From the NCBI RefSeq assembly GCF_002119405.1, contig NZ_MTBG01000020.1:1-64000 (forward strand): 64,000 nucleotides of DNA, in the 5' to 3' direction. Below are positions 52,838 to 62,377 of this stretch, piece after piece. The stretch is from Pseudoruegeria sp. SK021 (GTDB lineage Bacteria; Pseudomonadota; Alphaproteobacteria; Rhodobacterales; Rhodobacteraceae). The stretch's first letter is position 1. The number at the start of each line of letters is the position of its first letter. Under the pieces are notes generated by a model. The model worked only from the letters and a program-made list of their open reading frames with translations. It was not told the origin of the DNA and made no database searches. The position numbers and the translations under genes are program-made.

Positions 52838-54244
52838 ATGACCGCCGCCAAGACACTGTATGACAAGATCTGGAACGCCCATCTGACCGATGAAGCGGAA
52901 GATGGCACCTGTTTGATCTATATTGATCGCCATTTGGTCCATGAAGTGACCAGCCCGCAGGCGTTTGAAGGTCTGCGCATGGCCGGTCGCACTGTGCGCG
53001 CGCCCGATAAAACCATCGCGGTGCCGGATCATAACGTTCCGACCACGCTTGACCGGGTGAATGGCATCGATAACGTCGAAAGCCGCATTCAGGTCGAGGC
53101 GCTGGACAAGAACGCCAAGGACTTCGGCATTCACTATTATCCAGTGTCCGACGTCCGTCAGGGCATCGTGCATATCGTTGGACCGGAGCAGGGCTGGACC
53201 TTGCCGGGCATGACCGTGGTCTGCGGCGACAGCCACACCGCAACCCATGGCGCGTTCGGTGCCTTGGCCCACGGCATCGGCACCTCTGAGGTGGAACATG
53301 TTCTGGCGACCCAGACCCTGATCCAGAAGAAATCCAAGAACATGAAGGTCGAAATCACCGGCAAGCTGCGCCCGGGTGTGACGGCCAAGGATATTACCCT
53401 CACCGTGATCGGCAAGACCGGCACTGCGGGCGGCACCGGTTACGTCATCGAATATTGTGGCGAAGCGATCCGCAATCTGTCCATGGAAGGCCGGATGACG
53501 GTCTGCAACATGGCCATCGAAGGCGGCGCGCGCGCCGGTCTGATCGCGCCAGATGAAACCACCTATGCCTATGTCAAAGGCCGCCCCCACGCCCCGAAAG
53601 GTGCCGACTGGGACAAGGCCATGGCGTGGTGGGAAACCTTGTTCAGCGACGAGGACGCCCATTGGGACAAGGTTCTGACCATCGCTGGTGAAGATATCGC
53701 CCCGGTCGTTACGTGGGGCACGTCGCCAGAAGACGTGTTGCCGATCACCGGCACCGTGCCGTTCCCCGAAGATTTCGCGGGTGGCAAGGTTGATGCTGTG
53801 CGCCGGTCGCTGGACTATATGGGGTTGGTTCCGGGCACGCCCCTGAGCCAAATCGCGATCGACACCGTTTTTATCGGCTCTTGCACCAATGGTCGGATCG
53901 AGGACCTGCGCGCTGCGGCTGAAATCCTGAAGGGCAAGAAAATCAAGGACGGCTTGCGGGCCATGGTCGTGCCCGGTTCGGGTCTGGTTCGGGCCCAAGC
54001 CGAAGAAGAAGGCTTGGCGGAAATTTTTCTGGACGCGGGTTTTGAATGGCGTCTGGCAGGGTGTTCCATGTGCCTTGCTATGAACCCAGACCAGCTGAGC
54101 CCGGGCGAGCGCTGTGCGGCCACATCGAATCGTAACTTCGAAGGTCGTCAGGGGCGGGGCGGTCGGACCCATTTGCTGAGCCCTGCGATGGCAGCGGCCG
54201 CAGCCTTGACCGGCCATCTGACCGATGTACGGGATTTGAATTAG
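52838..54244 (+). CDS. leuC: 3-isopropylmalate dehydratase large subunit
   Basis: The 468-residue protein belongs to the aconitase superfamily and has the three [4Fe-4S] ligands in [13 protein letters not shown] and GCSMCLAMN, plus the early segment [18 protein letters not shown] and [14 protein letters not shown]. With LeuD it isomerises 2-isopropylmalate to 3-isopropylmalate in leucine synthesis. It is separated from leuD by an HdeD-like gene, which is not the usual adjacent leuCD order. Confidence 0.97.
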   Translation: MTAAKTLYDKIWNAHLTDEAEDGTCLIYIDRHLVHEVTSPQAFEGLRMAGRTVRAPDKTIAVPDHNVPTTLDRVNGIDNVESRIQVEALDKNAKDFGIHYYPVSDVRQGIVHIVGPEQGWTLPGMTVVCGDSHTATHGAFGALAHGIGTSEVEHVLATQTLIQKKSKNMKVEITGKLRPGVTAKDITLTVIGKTGTAGGTGYVIEYCGEAIRNLSMEGRMTVCNMAIEGGARAGLIAPDETTYAYVKGRPHAPKGADWDKAMAWWETLFSDEDAHWDKVLTIAGEDIAPVVTWGTSPEDVLPITGTVPFPEDFAGGKVDAVRRSLDYMGLVPGTPLSQIAIDTVFIGSCTNGRIEDLRAAAEILKGKKIKDGLRAMVVPGSGLVRAQAEEEGLAEIFLDAGFEWRLAGCSMCLAMNPDQLSPGERCAATSNRNFEGRQGRGGRTHLLSPAMAAAAALTGHLTDVRDLN

Positions 54245-54279
54245 CAGCCGGTTGGCCGCGGTCATAAGGACGATTTGAG

Positions 54280-54798
54280 ATGAAGAATTGGGTGAAATGG
54301 CTGATCCTCGGGGTCCTGTCGGTTGTGTTCGGGATCTTTGTACTGGGCAATTCCGTGGCGGCCTCTATGGCCGTGACAACCTTGACCGGGATTCTGTTCC
54401 TGCTGATCGGGGTGTTCCAGATCATCGCCGGTTGGCGTGAGCCGGGAACCGGTCATAAGGTCCTGTCGATCGTGCTGGGGATGTTGATGGGGGTGATCGG
54501 CCTGTCCTTCATCACCAACCCGCTTGAAGGCGCGATCTCTCTGACGATGCTGGTGACGATCCTGCTGGCTGCGAGCGGCATCATCCGGCTGGTTCTGGCC
54601 TTCACGATGAAGGCCACCCAGTTCTTTTGGCCGATGCTGGTGTCCGGGGCGCTGTCAGTGTTGCTGGCGGGCTATATCGTCGCCAATTTTGCGGCGGCGT
54701 CGATCTCGCTTTTGGGGATCTTGCTTGGGATCGAACTTTTGTTCAATGGCGCGGGTCTGATCGCGTTGGCCTTCTTCTTGCGCAACGCTACGCGCTGA
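54280..54798 (+). CDS. HdeD/DUF308 family membrane protein
   Basis: The 172-residue protein has six regularly spaced membrane segments in three similar helical pairs, the layout of the HdeD family. In E. coli HdeD is an acid-stress inner-membrane protein of unclear function. It lies 35 bases after leuC and 141 bases before leuD on the same strand, so it is likely cotranscribed. A metabolic link to leucine synthesis is not evident. Confidence 0.85.
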   Translation: MKNWVKWLILGVLSVVFGIFVLGNSVAASMAVTTLTGILFLLIGVFQIIAGWREPGTGHKVLSIVLGMLMGVIGLSFITNPLEGAISLTMLVTILLAASGIIRLVLAFTMKATQFFWPMLVSGALSVLLAGYIVANFAAASISLLGILLGIELLFNGAGLIALAFFLRNATR

Positions 54799-54939
54799 AC
54801 GCACGGTGGCTCTGAAATGGGCCGCCGGTTGATCGGTCATGACCCGTTTGCCGCGTGCGCCTTTTCCAAACCTTGGCAGGGCGTATCTGCTGCTTCGGAC
54901 TACGCCGCATCGATGATGTAACCTTCGGAAAGACACCAC

Positions 54940-55545
54940 ATGGAAAAATTCACTTCGCTGACTGGAATCGCGGCGCCTATGCCGATGATCAATATCGATA
55001 CGGATATGATCATTCCGAAACAGTTTTTGAAAACCATCAAGCGGTCGGGGTTGGGCGTCAATCTGTTCGACGAGATGCGCTATGACGATGATCGCAATGA
55101 GATCGCAGAGTTTGTCTTGAACAAACCGGCCTATCGCAACGCAGAAATCCTTGTGGCGGGTGACAATTTCGGCTGTGGCTCGTCGCGGGAACATGCGCCT
55201 TGGGCGTTGTTGGATTTTGGTATCCGGGTCGTTGTTGCGACCAGTTTCGCCGACATCTTTTACAATAACTGCTTCAAGAACGGCATCCTTCCGATTGTTT
55301 TGCCTCAGGAAGATGTCGACAAGCTGATGGACGACGCGCAGCGTGGGTCCAATGCCGTTGTCACCGTCGATCTGGAAAGCCAGACGATCACCGGGCCGGA
55401 TGGCGGCTGCATCGCCTTCGAAGTTGATGCTTTCCGCAAGCATTGCCTGCTGAATGGCTTGGACGATATCGGTCTCAGCCTAGAGAAAAGCGCCCAGATC
55501 GACGCGTTTGAGGTTGCCGCCGCACAAGCCCGCCCTTGGGTCTGA
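54940..55545 (+). CDS. leuD: 3-isopropylmalate dehydratase small subunit
   Basis: The 201-residue protein has the swivel-domain signature [24 protein letters not shown] and the opening [23 protein letters not shown]. It pairs with LeuC. The length is normal for the bacterial LeuD type 1 subunit. Fifty bases lie between its stop and the start of the exported EEP-fold gene. Confidence 0.96.
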   Translation: MEKFTSLTGIAAPMPMINIDTDMIIPKQFLKTIKRSGLGVNLFDEMRYDDDRNEIAEFVLNKPAYRNAEILVAGDNFGCGSSREHAPWALLDFGIRVVVATSFADIFYNNCFKNGILPIVLPQEDVDKLMDDAQRGSNAVVTVDLESQTITGPDGGCIAFEVDAFRKHCLLNGLDDIGLSLEKSAQIDAFEVAAAQARPWV

Positions 55546-55594
55546 TCAGGCCGGTCTTTACCTTGTCTTAACGAGTGTCGCGTTGTCTGGCGCA

Positions 55595-56701
55595 ATGCGG
55601 CTTCTCGGGATCATCGCGCTGTGGCTGACGCTGGGGGTGGTGCCGTCCTACGGCGCCGACCCGGTGCGGATCGCCACCTATACGGTGGAACTTGACCGGA
55701 AACGCCCCGGCTTGCTGTTGCGGGATATCCTGAAGGGCGATGACCCGCAGGTTCTGGCCGCGGCACGGATTATTGCTCGGATCCATCCCGATGTGATCCT
55801 GCTGACCCGGTTCGATTACGATCTGGGCGGGGTCGCGCTGGCGGCTTTCGCCGATGTTTTGGCGCAGGGCGGGGCTCACTACCCGCATCGGTTTGCGTTT
55901 CGGCCGAACACCGGCCGTGCGAGCGGATTGGATCTGGATGGCGACGGTCGTCTGGGCGGTCCGGCCGATGCGCAAGGCTTCGGCTGGTTCGCGGGGCAAA
56001 GTGGGATGGCGATCTTATCGCGGTATCCCCTCGACCATGACCGCACTCGCGACTTTTCTGGACTGTTGTGGCAGGACCTGCCCGGGGCGATTCTGCCGCA
56101 AGTCGCCGGCGTGCCGTTTCCGTCGCGCCGGGCGCAGGCCGAACAACGGCTCTCGACCACCGGCCATTGGGATGTGCCGGTTCTGCTCCCCGATGGCCGG
56201 CGTCTGAACCTCTTGGCGTTTCATGCAACCCCACCGGTCTTTGACGGGCCCGAGGATCGCAACGGGCTGCGCAACCGGGACGAGGTACGGTTCTGGCGCG
56301 TCTTGTGGGACGGGGCCTTGCCGTGGCTGCCGCCGGATCCCCCCTTCGTGCTGATCGGAAACGCCAATTTGGATCCGACCGGCGGCCAAGGGCATCGATC
56401 CGAAATTGTTGCCCTTTTGGCGGACCCTCGCATTCAAGACCCGATGCCGCAAAGCGCCGGGGCTGCCATTGCCGGACAGCGGGATCCGGTGATTGCGCGG
56501 ACCGACACCGTGGCCTGGGACGCCGAGGGGGAGCCGGGAAATATGCGGGTGGATTACGTCCTGCCATCTGCTGATCTGACAGTGCTGGACGCAGGCGTCT
56601 TCTGGCCGACGCCGGACGACCCCGATGTGGCATTGCTGGGCGAGGGCGGGCGCGCGGCGTCGCGCGGACGGCTGGTCTGGGTCGATCTCGAGTTCCCTTG
56701 A
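55595..56701 (+). CDS. Secreted endonuclease/exonuclease/phosphatase-fold protein
   Basis: The 368-residue protein starts with a signal peptide (MRLLGIIALWLTLGVVPSYG, cleavage before ADP) and contains segments of the EEP fold: PDVILLTRFDYD, GMAILSRYPL, LNLLAFHATPPV, FVLIGNANLDP and MRVDYVLPS. The His/Asn/Asp positions fit a metal-dependent phosphodiesterase. The periplasmic substrate could be DNA or a phosphoester. It sits between leuD and leuB. Confidence 0.85.
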   Translation: MRLLGIIALWLTLGVVPSYGADPVRIATYTVELDRKRPGLLLRDILKGDDPQVLAAARIIARIHPDVILLTRFDYDLGGVALAAFADVLAQGGAHYPHRFAFRPNTGRASGLDLDGDGRLGGPADAQGFGWFAGQSGMAILSRYPLDHDRTRDFSGLLWQDLPGAILPQVAGVPFPSRRAQAEQRLSTTGHWDVPVLLPDGRRLNLLAFHATPPVFDGPEDRNGLRNRDEVRFWRVLWDGALPWLPPDPPFVLIGNANLDPTGGQGHRSEIVALLADPRIQDPMPQSAGAAIAGQRDPVIARTDTVAWDAEGEPGNMRVDYVLPSADLTVLDAGVFWPTPDDPDVALLGEGGRAASRGRLVWVDLEFP

Positions 56702-56800
56702 AGGGCGCTGCGCCACTGTTGGCGCGTCCGGTGTTTCTTGACCGCGTGGGGGGGACGGGCTAGGCATCCGCAACCCTCTACTCGAAAAGGATTTGCGCCG

Positions 56801-57907
56801 ATGACCACGCCTACTCTGCTCATTCTACCCGGTGATGGAATTGGACCTGAGGTCATGGCGGAAGTGCGCCGCGTCATCACTTGGTTCGGTGACAAGCGCG
56901 GGCTGAAATTCGACGTCAGCGAAGATCTGGTCGGCGGTGCCGCCTATGACGTGCATGGCACTCCTCTGACCGACGCCACCATGGCCAAGGCGCAAGAGGC
57001 TGACGCTGTCCTGTTGGGCGCGGTCGGCGGCCCGAAATATGACACGCTCGACTTTAGTGTGAAGCCCGAGCGCGGATTGCTGCGCTTGCGTAAAGAAATG
57101 GACCTGTACGCCAACCTGCGCCCGGCTCAGTGCTTTGACGCCCTTGCCGATTTCTCATCCCTGAAACGCGATGTGGTCGCCGGTCTTGATATTATGATCA
57201 TCCGCGAACTGACCAGCGGGATTTATTTCGGCGAACCGCGCGGCATCTTCATGGAAGGCAACGAACGGGTGGGCATCAACACCCAGCGCTATACCACAAG
57301 CGAAATCGAACGGGTGGCGCGATCGGCCTTTGAACTGGCCAAAAAGCGCAACAACAAGGTCTGCTCGATGGAGAAGGCCAACGTCATGGAAAGCGGCGTG
57401 CTGTGGCGCGAAGTGGTGACCAAGGTCCATGCCGAGGAATTCCCCGAGGTCGAGTTGAGCCATATGTATGCCGACGCCGGCGCGATGCAACTGTGCCGCT
57501 GGCCCAAGCAGTTCGACGTGATCGTCACCGATAACCTGTTCGGAGACCTGCTGTCGGATGCGGCGGCGATGTTGACTGGCAGCCTTGGCATGTTGCCATC
57601 GGCCTCGCTGGGCGCGCCGGGCGCGAACGGCCTGCCGAAAGCTCTCTACGAACCGGTGCATGGCTCGGCTCCGGATATTGCAGGGCAGGGTAAGGCCAAC
57701 CCGATTGCCTGTATCCTCAGCTTTGCGATGGCGCTGCGCTATTCCTTCGATCAGGGCGCAGAGGCCGACCGCCTTGAGGCCGCGATTGAAAAAGTTCTGG
57801 CCGACGGCGCTCGCACTGCGGATCTGATCGGCGAAGAAGGCATTGCGCCGATTTCGACCACAGAAATGGGCGATGTGGTTCTGGCCGCGTTGGACGCAAG
57901 CCTCTAA
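56801..57907 (+). CDS. leuB: 3-isopropylmalate dehydrogenase
   Basis: The 368-residue enzyme shows [12 protein letters not shown], the substrate-binding arginine segment [20 protein letters not shown], the YF..G segment [10 protein letters not shown] and the metal-binding aspartates in [14 protein letters not shown]. It oxidises and decarboxylates 3-isopropylmalate with NAD+. AAAGGA precedes the ATG at 56801. It completes the leuC-leuD-leuB set of the window; leuA is not here. Confidence 0.97.
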   Translation: MTTPTLLILPGDGIGPEVMAEVRRVITWFGDKRGLKFDVSEDLVGGAAYDVHGTPLTDATMAKAQEADAVLLGAVGGPKYDTLDFSVKPERGLLRLRKEMDLYANLRPAQCFDALADFSSLKRDVVAGLDIMIIRELTSGIYFGEPRGIFMEGNERVGINTQRYTTSEIERVARSAFELAKKRNNKVCSMEKANVMESGVLWREVVTKVHAEEFPEVELSHMYADAGAMQLCRWPKQFDVIVTDNLFGDLLSDAAAMLTGSLGMLPSASLGAPGANGLPKALYEPVHGSAPDIAGQGKANPIACILSFAMALRYSFDQGAEADRLEAAIEKVLADGARTADLIGEEGIAPISTTEMGDVVLAALDASL

Positions 57908-57914
57908 TATGAGG

Positions 57915-57944
57915 CGCAGGTCTGGCCATGTAGCCGGGCCTGCG
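57915..57944 (+). terminator. Hairpin after leuB
   Basis: A 12-bp stem with two wobble pairs (CGCAGGTCTGGC / GCCGGGCCTGCG) and a six-base loop begins eight bases after the leuB stop. No T-run follows. Confidence 0.5.
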
Positions 57945-58067
57945 TATCCCGCACCAGACATGCCAAAGCGTCACCACTCGATGCCGCGACCGGAAATGAG
58001 GCTTGTACGGCCTGACGGGCGGTCTATGAACAGAAAGGTCGCCCGTTCTGTCCGGTAAGTCTTGATC

Positions 58068-59033
58068 ATGTCAAAGCTGTCTCCCAATGTCCGCGGGGCG
58101 CTTTCCGCGCTTTTGGCCTTCGCCCTCTATGCAAGTCACGATGTCATTGTGAAGTTGCTTGGCGGGGTCTATTCTCCGGTGCAGATTCTGTTTTTCAGTG
58201 TGCTTCTGGGGTTCCCGTTTGTCACGCTCATGCTGATCCGCGATGGCCAGCCCGGCACCTTGCGACCGCGCCATCCGTGGTGGACCGCGTTGCGGACGTT
58301 GGCCGCACTGATCACCGGCTTCTGCGCGTTCTATGCGTTCTCGGTGCTGCCGCTGGCGCAGACCTATGCGATCATCTTTGCGGCCCCCCTGCTGGTGACG
58401 ATCCTCTCCATTCCAGTGCTGGGGGAAAGTGTCGGGCTGCATCGCTGCGGCGCGGTTCTGGTCGGATTGATCGGGGTTCTGGTGGTCCTACGGCCCGGCG
58501 CGACCGAGTTGGAACTGGGCCATGCTGCGGCAATGACTGCGGCCTTTTTTAGTGCGTTAGGCTCGATCGTTGTACGCAAGATCGGCCGGGATGAACGGAG
58601 CGTCGTCCTGTTGTTGTTCCCGATGCTGGCCAACATCATCGTCATGGGCTGTTTGCTGCCCTTTGTGTACAAGCCGATGCCGCTGCTGCATTTTGGCGGT
58701 CTTGCAGCGGTGGCATTTCTGGCTTTTTTGGCCACCAGTCTAATGATCGCGGCCTATCGTGCCGGCGAGGCCGCCATCGTTGCCCCCATGCAATACTCGC
58801 AAATCATTTGGGCCGGGGCGTTCGGCCTGCTGTTTTTTGACGAGGTGCCGGATGTCCTCACGGTCGTGGGCGCCTGCATCATTATCTCCAGCGGTCTCTA
58901 CATCGTTTTCCGGGAAGGACGCCGGGGCGCATCCGAAAACCGACCCGTCAGCGCCACCCATGGCCGGCACGAAACCGGGACATATCCAAGGGTCAGTGCG
59001 CTGCTACGGTGGCGCAGCAGAGGTGGAAAATAA
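58068..59033 (+). CDS. DMT superfamily (EamA) transporter
   Basis: The 321-residue protein has ten predicted membrane helices in two EamA repeats (FAAPLLVTILSIPVLGESVG in the first; QIIWAGAFGLLFFDEVPD in the second). The ATG at 58068 gives MSKLSPNVRGALSALLAF. The C-terminal 40 residues are basic and unstructured. Substrate unknown. It ends 60 bases before tRNA-Pro and is the last host gene before the transposon. Confidence 0.87.
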   Translation: MSKLSPNVRGALSALLAFALYASHDVIVKLLGGVYSPVQILFFSVLLGFPFVTLMLIRDGQPGTLRPRHPWWTALRTLAALITGFCAFYAFSVLPLAQTYAIIFAAPLLVTILSIPVLGESVGLHRCGAVLVGLIGVLVVLRPGATELELGHAAAMTAAFFSALGSIVVRKIGRDERSVVLLLFPMLANIIVMGCLLPFVYKPMPLLHFGGLAAVAFLAFLATSLMIAAYRAGEAAIVAPMQYSQIIWAGAFGLLFFDEVPDVLTVVGACIIISSGLYIVFREGRRGASENRPVSATHGRHETGTYPRVSALLRWRSRGGK

Positions 59034-59093
59034 CAAGGCACATAACGGCTCTTGCAATTCGGATTTGAAGCGATTACTGCGCATTGCAACGGT

Positions 59094-59170
59094 CGGAGTG
59101 TAGCTCAGCTTGGTAGAGCACTGTCTTCGGGAGGCAGGGGCCGGAGGTTCGAATCCTCTCACTCCGACCA
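59094..59170 (+). tRNA. tRNA-Pro (anticodon CGG)
   Basis: A standard cloverleaf: acceptor stem CGGAGTG / CACTCCG, D arm GCTCAGCTTGGTAGAGC, anticodon stem CTGTC / GGCAG with loop TTCGGGA (anticodon CGG, reading CCG), T arm with GGTTCGAATCC, discriminator A and an encoded CCA. The transposition module begins just after its 3' end. Confidence 0.97.
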
Positions 59171-59180
59171 ATGAAATAAG

Positions 59181-59594
59181 TGTCAATTGCCACATAATTC
59201 CTCCTCACTGACCACTATCCTTCCTTTGGGACAGTGTATCTTACCTGTTTTTACAAAACAGGCGGCCGCTCGAATGGTCATGCTCGCACGAGCTTTGACA
59301 AGCAGGATCTGAATGTTTTGGAAGCTCGGCGGCAATACACTCCGTGGAGACGGTTCTATGGGTTATCCGCGTTAGTTTAGTGCCTGATCAATTTAGGCCA
59401 GACAATCGGGGTCCCCCGACGAAGCCCAGAAAATTTTCGCAGTCGTGCTGTTTGCATTAAGATGTGGCCGCGTCAGCCTTACCGGATGAAGCAGGGCGCA
59501 CTTCAATACTTGGCAAATGCAAGCAAATACGCTTAAACGACTGGTGGGTGTATTCTCGGATGATGACGGCCCGGAGAAGGGGTTTGCAATTGCT
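59181..59594. other. Non-coding left end region of the transposon
   Basis: No supported gene is seen in these 414 bases. They hold the candidate terminal sequence at 59181-59200, a 19-base inverted repeat CCTGTTTT-N3-AAAACAGG (59244-59262) and a mixed AT-rich region up to the tniQ stop. Transposase-binding sites are expected here. Confidence 0.45.
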
Positions 59595-61427
59595 TCAGTT
59601 GAGGAAGTCCTTCGCGCGCAGTTCCTCTCGTTTATAGATTCTCGTTATTCCCCGCTCCTGGATCGCCGGTTCGATCCCTGCCTTCTTCAAGTGGGAATGC
59701 TGCTGTAGGGGCATGTGAGGCACCTCTGCCTGCAGCTTGCCCAAGGTGCAATAGATGGCATCGAATGTAAGATACGACTGTGCGGTGATCAGTGGGGTGG
59801 TACGCCCGGTCTGGTTACTCTTCATCCGTCGTTTTTCAAGCAAGCCCTGTTCGACGAGAAAATCTAACGTTCGTTTGGTCATGTAAAGGGAACTGGTGGC
59901 GTGGGCGGTCGGATGCCCATTCGGTTCCTGCGCATGCCGGATCTCAAGAATACCGTCGGCATTTGCGAGAAGGCCACGCAACTCTAACCGATCAGTCACC
60001 CGTCCAACCGGGCGTACATCCCCATCAAAAATCATTCTGATGATGTCTGGGGCACTACACTTTGCCTTCCTCGCAGCCTGTTCCAGTGTGAAGCAGCCAA
60101 GAGGTGCGATGTCGAGGCGCGGCGCATCGACAAAAATCCGTTGAAGGAATGCGTCGAGATCTTTTCGGTAAAATCCTTTTCGAGCCCTCAGTTCATTGCC
60201 AGCCGTTGGCGCGAGAAGCCCGCTTCTGGCTAACCGCTGGAACATTGCGAAGCTGCAGCCGAGATATGCCGCTGTTTCCGCCTGGTTAAGCCAGGCGAAT
60301 CTTTCGTGACAAAGTTCAAAGACGATCTCCGGAGTGAGTAGGTTGAAGAGGCGAAAGCGGCCAGACGCGTCGCGTTCGGCGAGGCCTTGGGCGATTAGCA
60401 TTTCCTCGACCAGCGATTGCCGTGCGCCCACGGCCCTGCAAGCGGTCCGCATCGACACGATGCGTTCTTCCGTCACTTTCTCACCCAGCACCATGGTTCC
60501 GACCTTGAAGGGAAAGTTCGCGAGGAAGAACTCGCGGACGATTTCGCGTAGGGGGCGCAGGTCTTCCCGCATTTTGGCGTGGGAGCCCAACAGGCGCTGA
60601 AGGGCTCCGAAACGCGCCCAAGCATGCTCTTGTGGGGATGACGCGGCATTTCTGGAGGAGAGAGTAAAGTCGCGCAAACTTTCCACGATTCCGTCCTTTC
60701 CGAGTGAGAGAACTTCGAATCCGGTCAGCATTGCATCCCGACGCTGTTCGGTAGCGAGCTGCGAAGTCACGGTCTCGCGACCGTGGTTCAGCGTCACGCC
60801 AAATGCTTCCACCGCCTTGATCAGTGCGGGCAATTGCATTCGGTTGCACCAGTTCTCGTCCTGCTGTGCGCGGAGCCTTGCTTCGAGGTAAAAATCTAAG
60901 GCGTCGGCCGTGTCTTCAACCGAACCAATGGAAAGGTCCAGGCGTCCCTCCGCGAGTATCCGCGTGAAGTCAAAACGAGTGAAAGGGTCGTATTTCGTAC
61001 TGTAACGCCGAAGCCGCATCCCGTGCCAAGTGCAGCGCCGGATCTGAACAATCTGCCAGCTTGCCTGATGGATGACCGTCCATGGTGGAGCGTGTCTCTG
61101 CAGCCCTTCCAACAGACAACAGGGGCAGTAACGGATGCCCCCCCGATCGAGGACCTCGGTGGTCATCACCTCCTTGCCAAAGCCGTATTTCATCGTTGAA
61201 GTTTTAACTACGGTGGTTTTGGCAAAACTGTTTTCGGGTAGGCCAGCGCAAGCGCAGAGATGGCGAACAGAACTGTCTTTACCATTGGTAAGTGCGGCGA
61301 AATCCAAGCCTAGGTCTATCGCGAAGTCCAGAATGTGGGGAGCAAAATTTCGGGCAGCGAGGCGGGATAGGTAGGAGGTGGGCGTTTCCAGCGGCGACGA
61401 TGGAAGGGTTAATGGAAGGGGCATCAT
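59595..61427 (-). CDS. tniQ: TniQ family transposition target-selection protein (large form)
   Basis: The 610-residue protein starts with the TniQ pattern (SPLETPTSYLSRLAARNFAP, then CACAGLPE and the zinc-finger-like RYCPCCLLEG), shared with TnsD/TniQ. It is about 200 residues longer than the classic TniQ of Tn5053. The long C-terminal part (about 300-610) has helix-turn-helix-like segments (QAETAAYLGCSFAMFQRLARSGLL; LEQAARKAKCSAPDIIRMI). By analogy with TnsD it may recognise a fixed attachment site, here the tRNA-Pro gene. It overlaps tniB by four bases. Confidence 0.85.
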   Translation of the reverse strand: MMPLPLTLPSSPLETPTSYLSRLAARNFAPHILDFAIDLGLDFAALTNGKDSSVRHLCACAGLPENSFAKTTVVKTSTMKYGFGKEVMTTEVLDRGGIRYCPCCLLEGLQRHAPPWTVIHQASWQIVQIRRCTWHGMRLRRYSTKYDPFTRFDFTRILAEGRLDLSIGSVEDTADALDFYLEARLRAQQDENWCNRMQLPALIKAVEAFGVTLNHGRETVTSQLATEQRRDAMLTGFEVLSLGKDGIVESLRDFTLSSRNAASSPQEHAWARFGALQRLLGSHAKMREDLRPLREIVREFFLANFPFKVGTMVLGEKVTEERIVSMRTACRAVGARQSLVEEMLIAQGLAERDASGRFRLFNLLTPEIVFELCHERFAWLNQAETAAYLGCSFAMFQRLARSGLLAPTAGNELRARKGFYRKDLDAFLQRIFVDAPRLDIAPLGCFTLEQAARKAKCSAPDIIRMIFDGDVRPVGRVTDRLELRGLLANADGILEIRHAQEPNGHPTAHATSSLYMTKRTLDFLVEQGLLEKRRMKSNQTGRTTPLITAQSYLTFDAIYCTLGKLQAEVPHMPLQQHSHLKKAGIEPAIQERGITRIYKREELRAKDFLN

Positions 61428-62377
61428 TCCTCCTCCCCGCGGTCGAGTAGTTTGCGGACATTGATCCGTTCGAAATCCTCGGCAATAAATGGGTTTAGGC
61501 CGGGGATGCAGCCTGAGCGGCGAGCGAAGGCGGCGGTGAAATGCCCGTTATCAATTTGTGTGCAGCCGGCACGTAACGCCTCCTCCACACTATCAATGGT
61601 CATCTCGATCGCGAGCCCGAACTCGCGATCAGCGGCATGGATAAGGCGGGCTGCGAGATCCGAGTAATCGCGGTTCTCGGCACAATCTAGGTTGGCCTCG
61701 TCGGCGTAGAATCTGATCATCTCCTTCACCGCCTCGGTGTCGCCGACCGGGCTCAAGCGCGGAAGTTCAACGGGATAGACTCGACGCGAAAGTTGCGGAT
61801 CATGGTTGAGCAGGTCACGCAAGCCGGGCATGCCCGAAAGAAGTAAGCCAACAGGCCATTCCTTGTGCTGCATAAGGGATTTCAAGGTGTTGACGATTGC
61901 CTGCATCTCCTTAGGGGTCTGGTGGCGACTAATATCTTGGGCCTCGTCAAGGTGCAAAAAAAGCACGCGGCGCTCTTTGAGGAATGCTCGCACGAGTTCC
62001 CATGTGGTATCTGCGGTTTTCTCATGCTTCAGAGGCCGCCCGAGCGCCTCAGCGATCGCACGCCCGAGAGACTTAAGTGTGGCCGGCGACGGAACGGTGA
62101 GGCTGATCACGTCACACCGGTGGCTTTCGGTATTAGCGAGGACAAGCTTGGGTGATGTACGCAACAGACGTGCGATGGCCGTCGACTTGCCGCTGCCGGA
62201 AGCGCCAATGAGGGCGATACCGCGCGTCTCGCGCACAACGTTGGTCGCGATTTCCGCGCGACGGTTTTCCAGCAAGCGGTGGAACTGCTCCTCGAGCTGG
62301 AGCCACGCAGGCTGATCGACGAAGATGGACCGCAGCGCGATAACGCGCTGCGGGATGTCGGTGGGATATTTAGTCAC
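61424..62377 (-). CDS. tniB: TniB/TnsC-like transposition AAA+ ATPase
   Basis: The protein of about 317 residues has Walker A (GASGSGKST), Walker B (LFLHLDEAQD) and sensor motifs (LLLSGMPGLRDLL) of the TniB family. It polymerises on target DNA and links TniQ to the transposase. The likely start is the GTG at 62377 (VTKYPTDIPQRVIALRS), which overlaps the tniA stop by eight bases; an ATG at 62491 lies deep inside tniA and is less likely. Confidence 0.88.
   Translation of the reverse strand: MTKYPTDIPQRVIALRSIFVDQPAWLQLEEQFHRLLENRRAEIATNVVRETRGIALIGASGSGKSTAIARLLRTSPKLVLANTESHRCDVISLTVPSPATLKSLGRAIAEALGRPLKHEKTADTTWELVRAFLKERRVLFLHLDEAQDISRHQTPKEMQAIVNTLKSLMQHKEWPVGLLLSGMPGLRDLLNHDPQLSRRVYPVELPRLSPVGDTEAVKEMIRFYADEANLDCAENRDYSDLAARLIHAADREFGLAIEMTIDSVEEALRAGCTQIDNGHFTAAFARRSGCIPGLNPFIAEDFERINVRKLLDRGEEE

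Noticed and set aside
59517-59708. Plus-strand 63-codon frame at the transposon left end
   Set aside because: It overlaps the 3' end of tniQ, has no ribosome-binding site and no recognisable motif.
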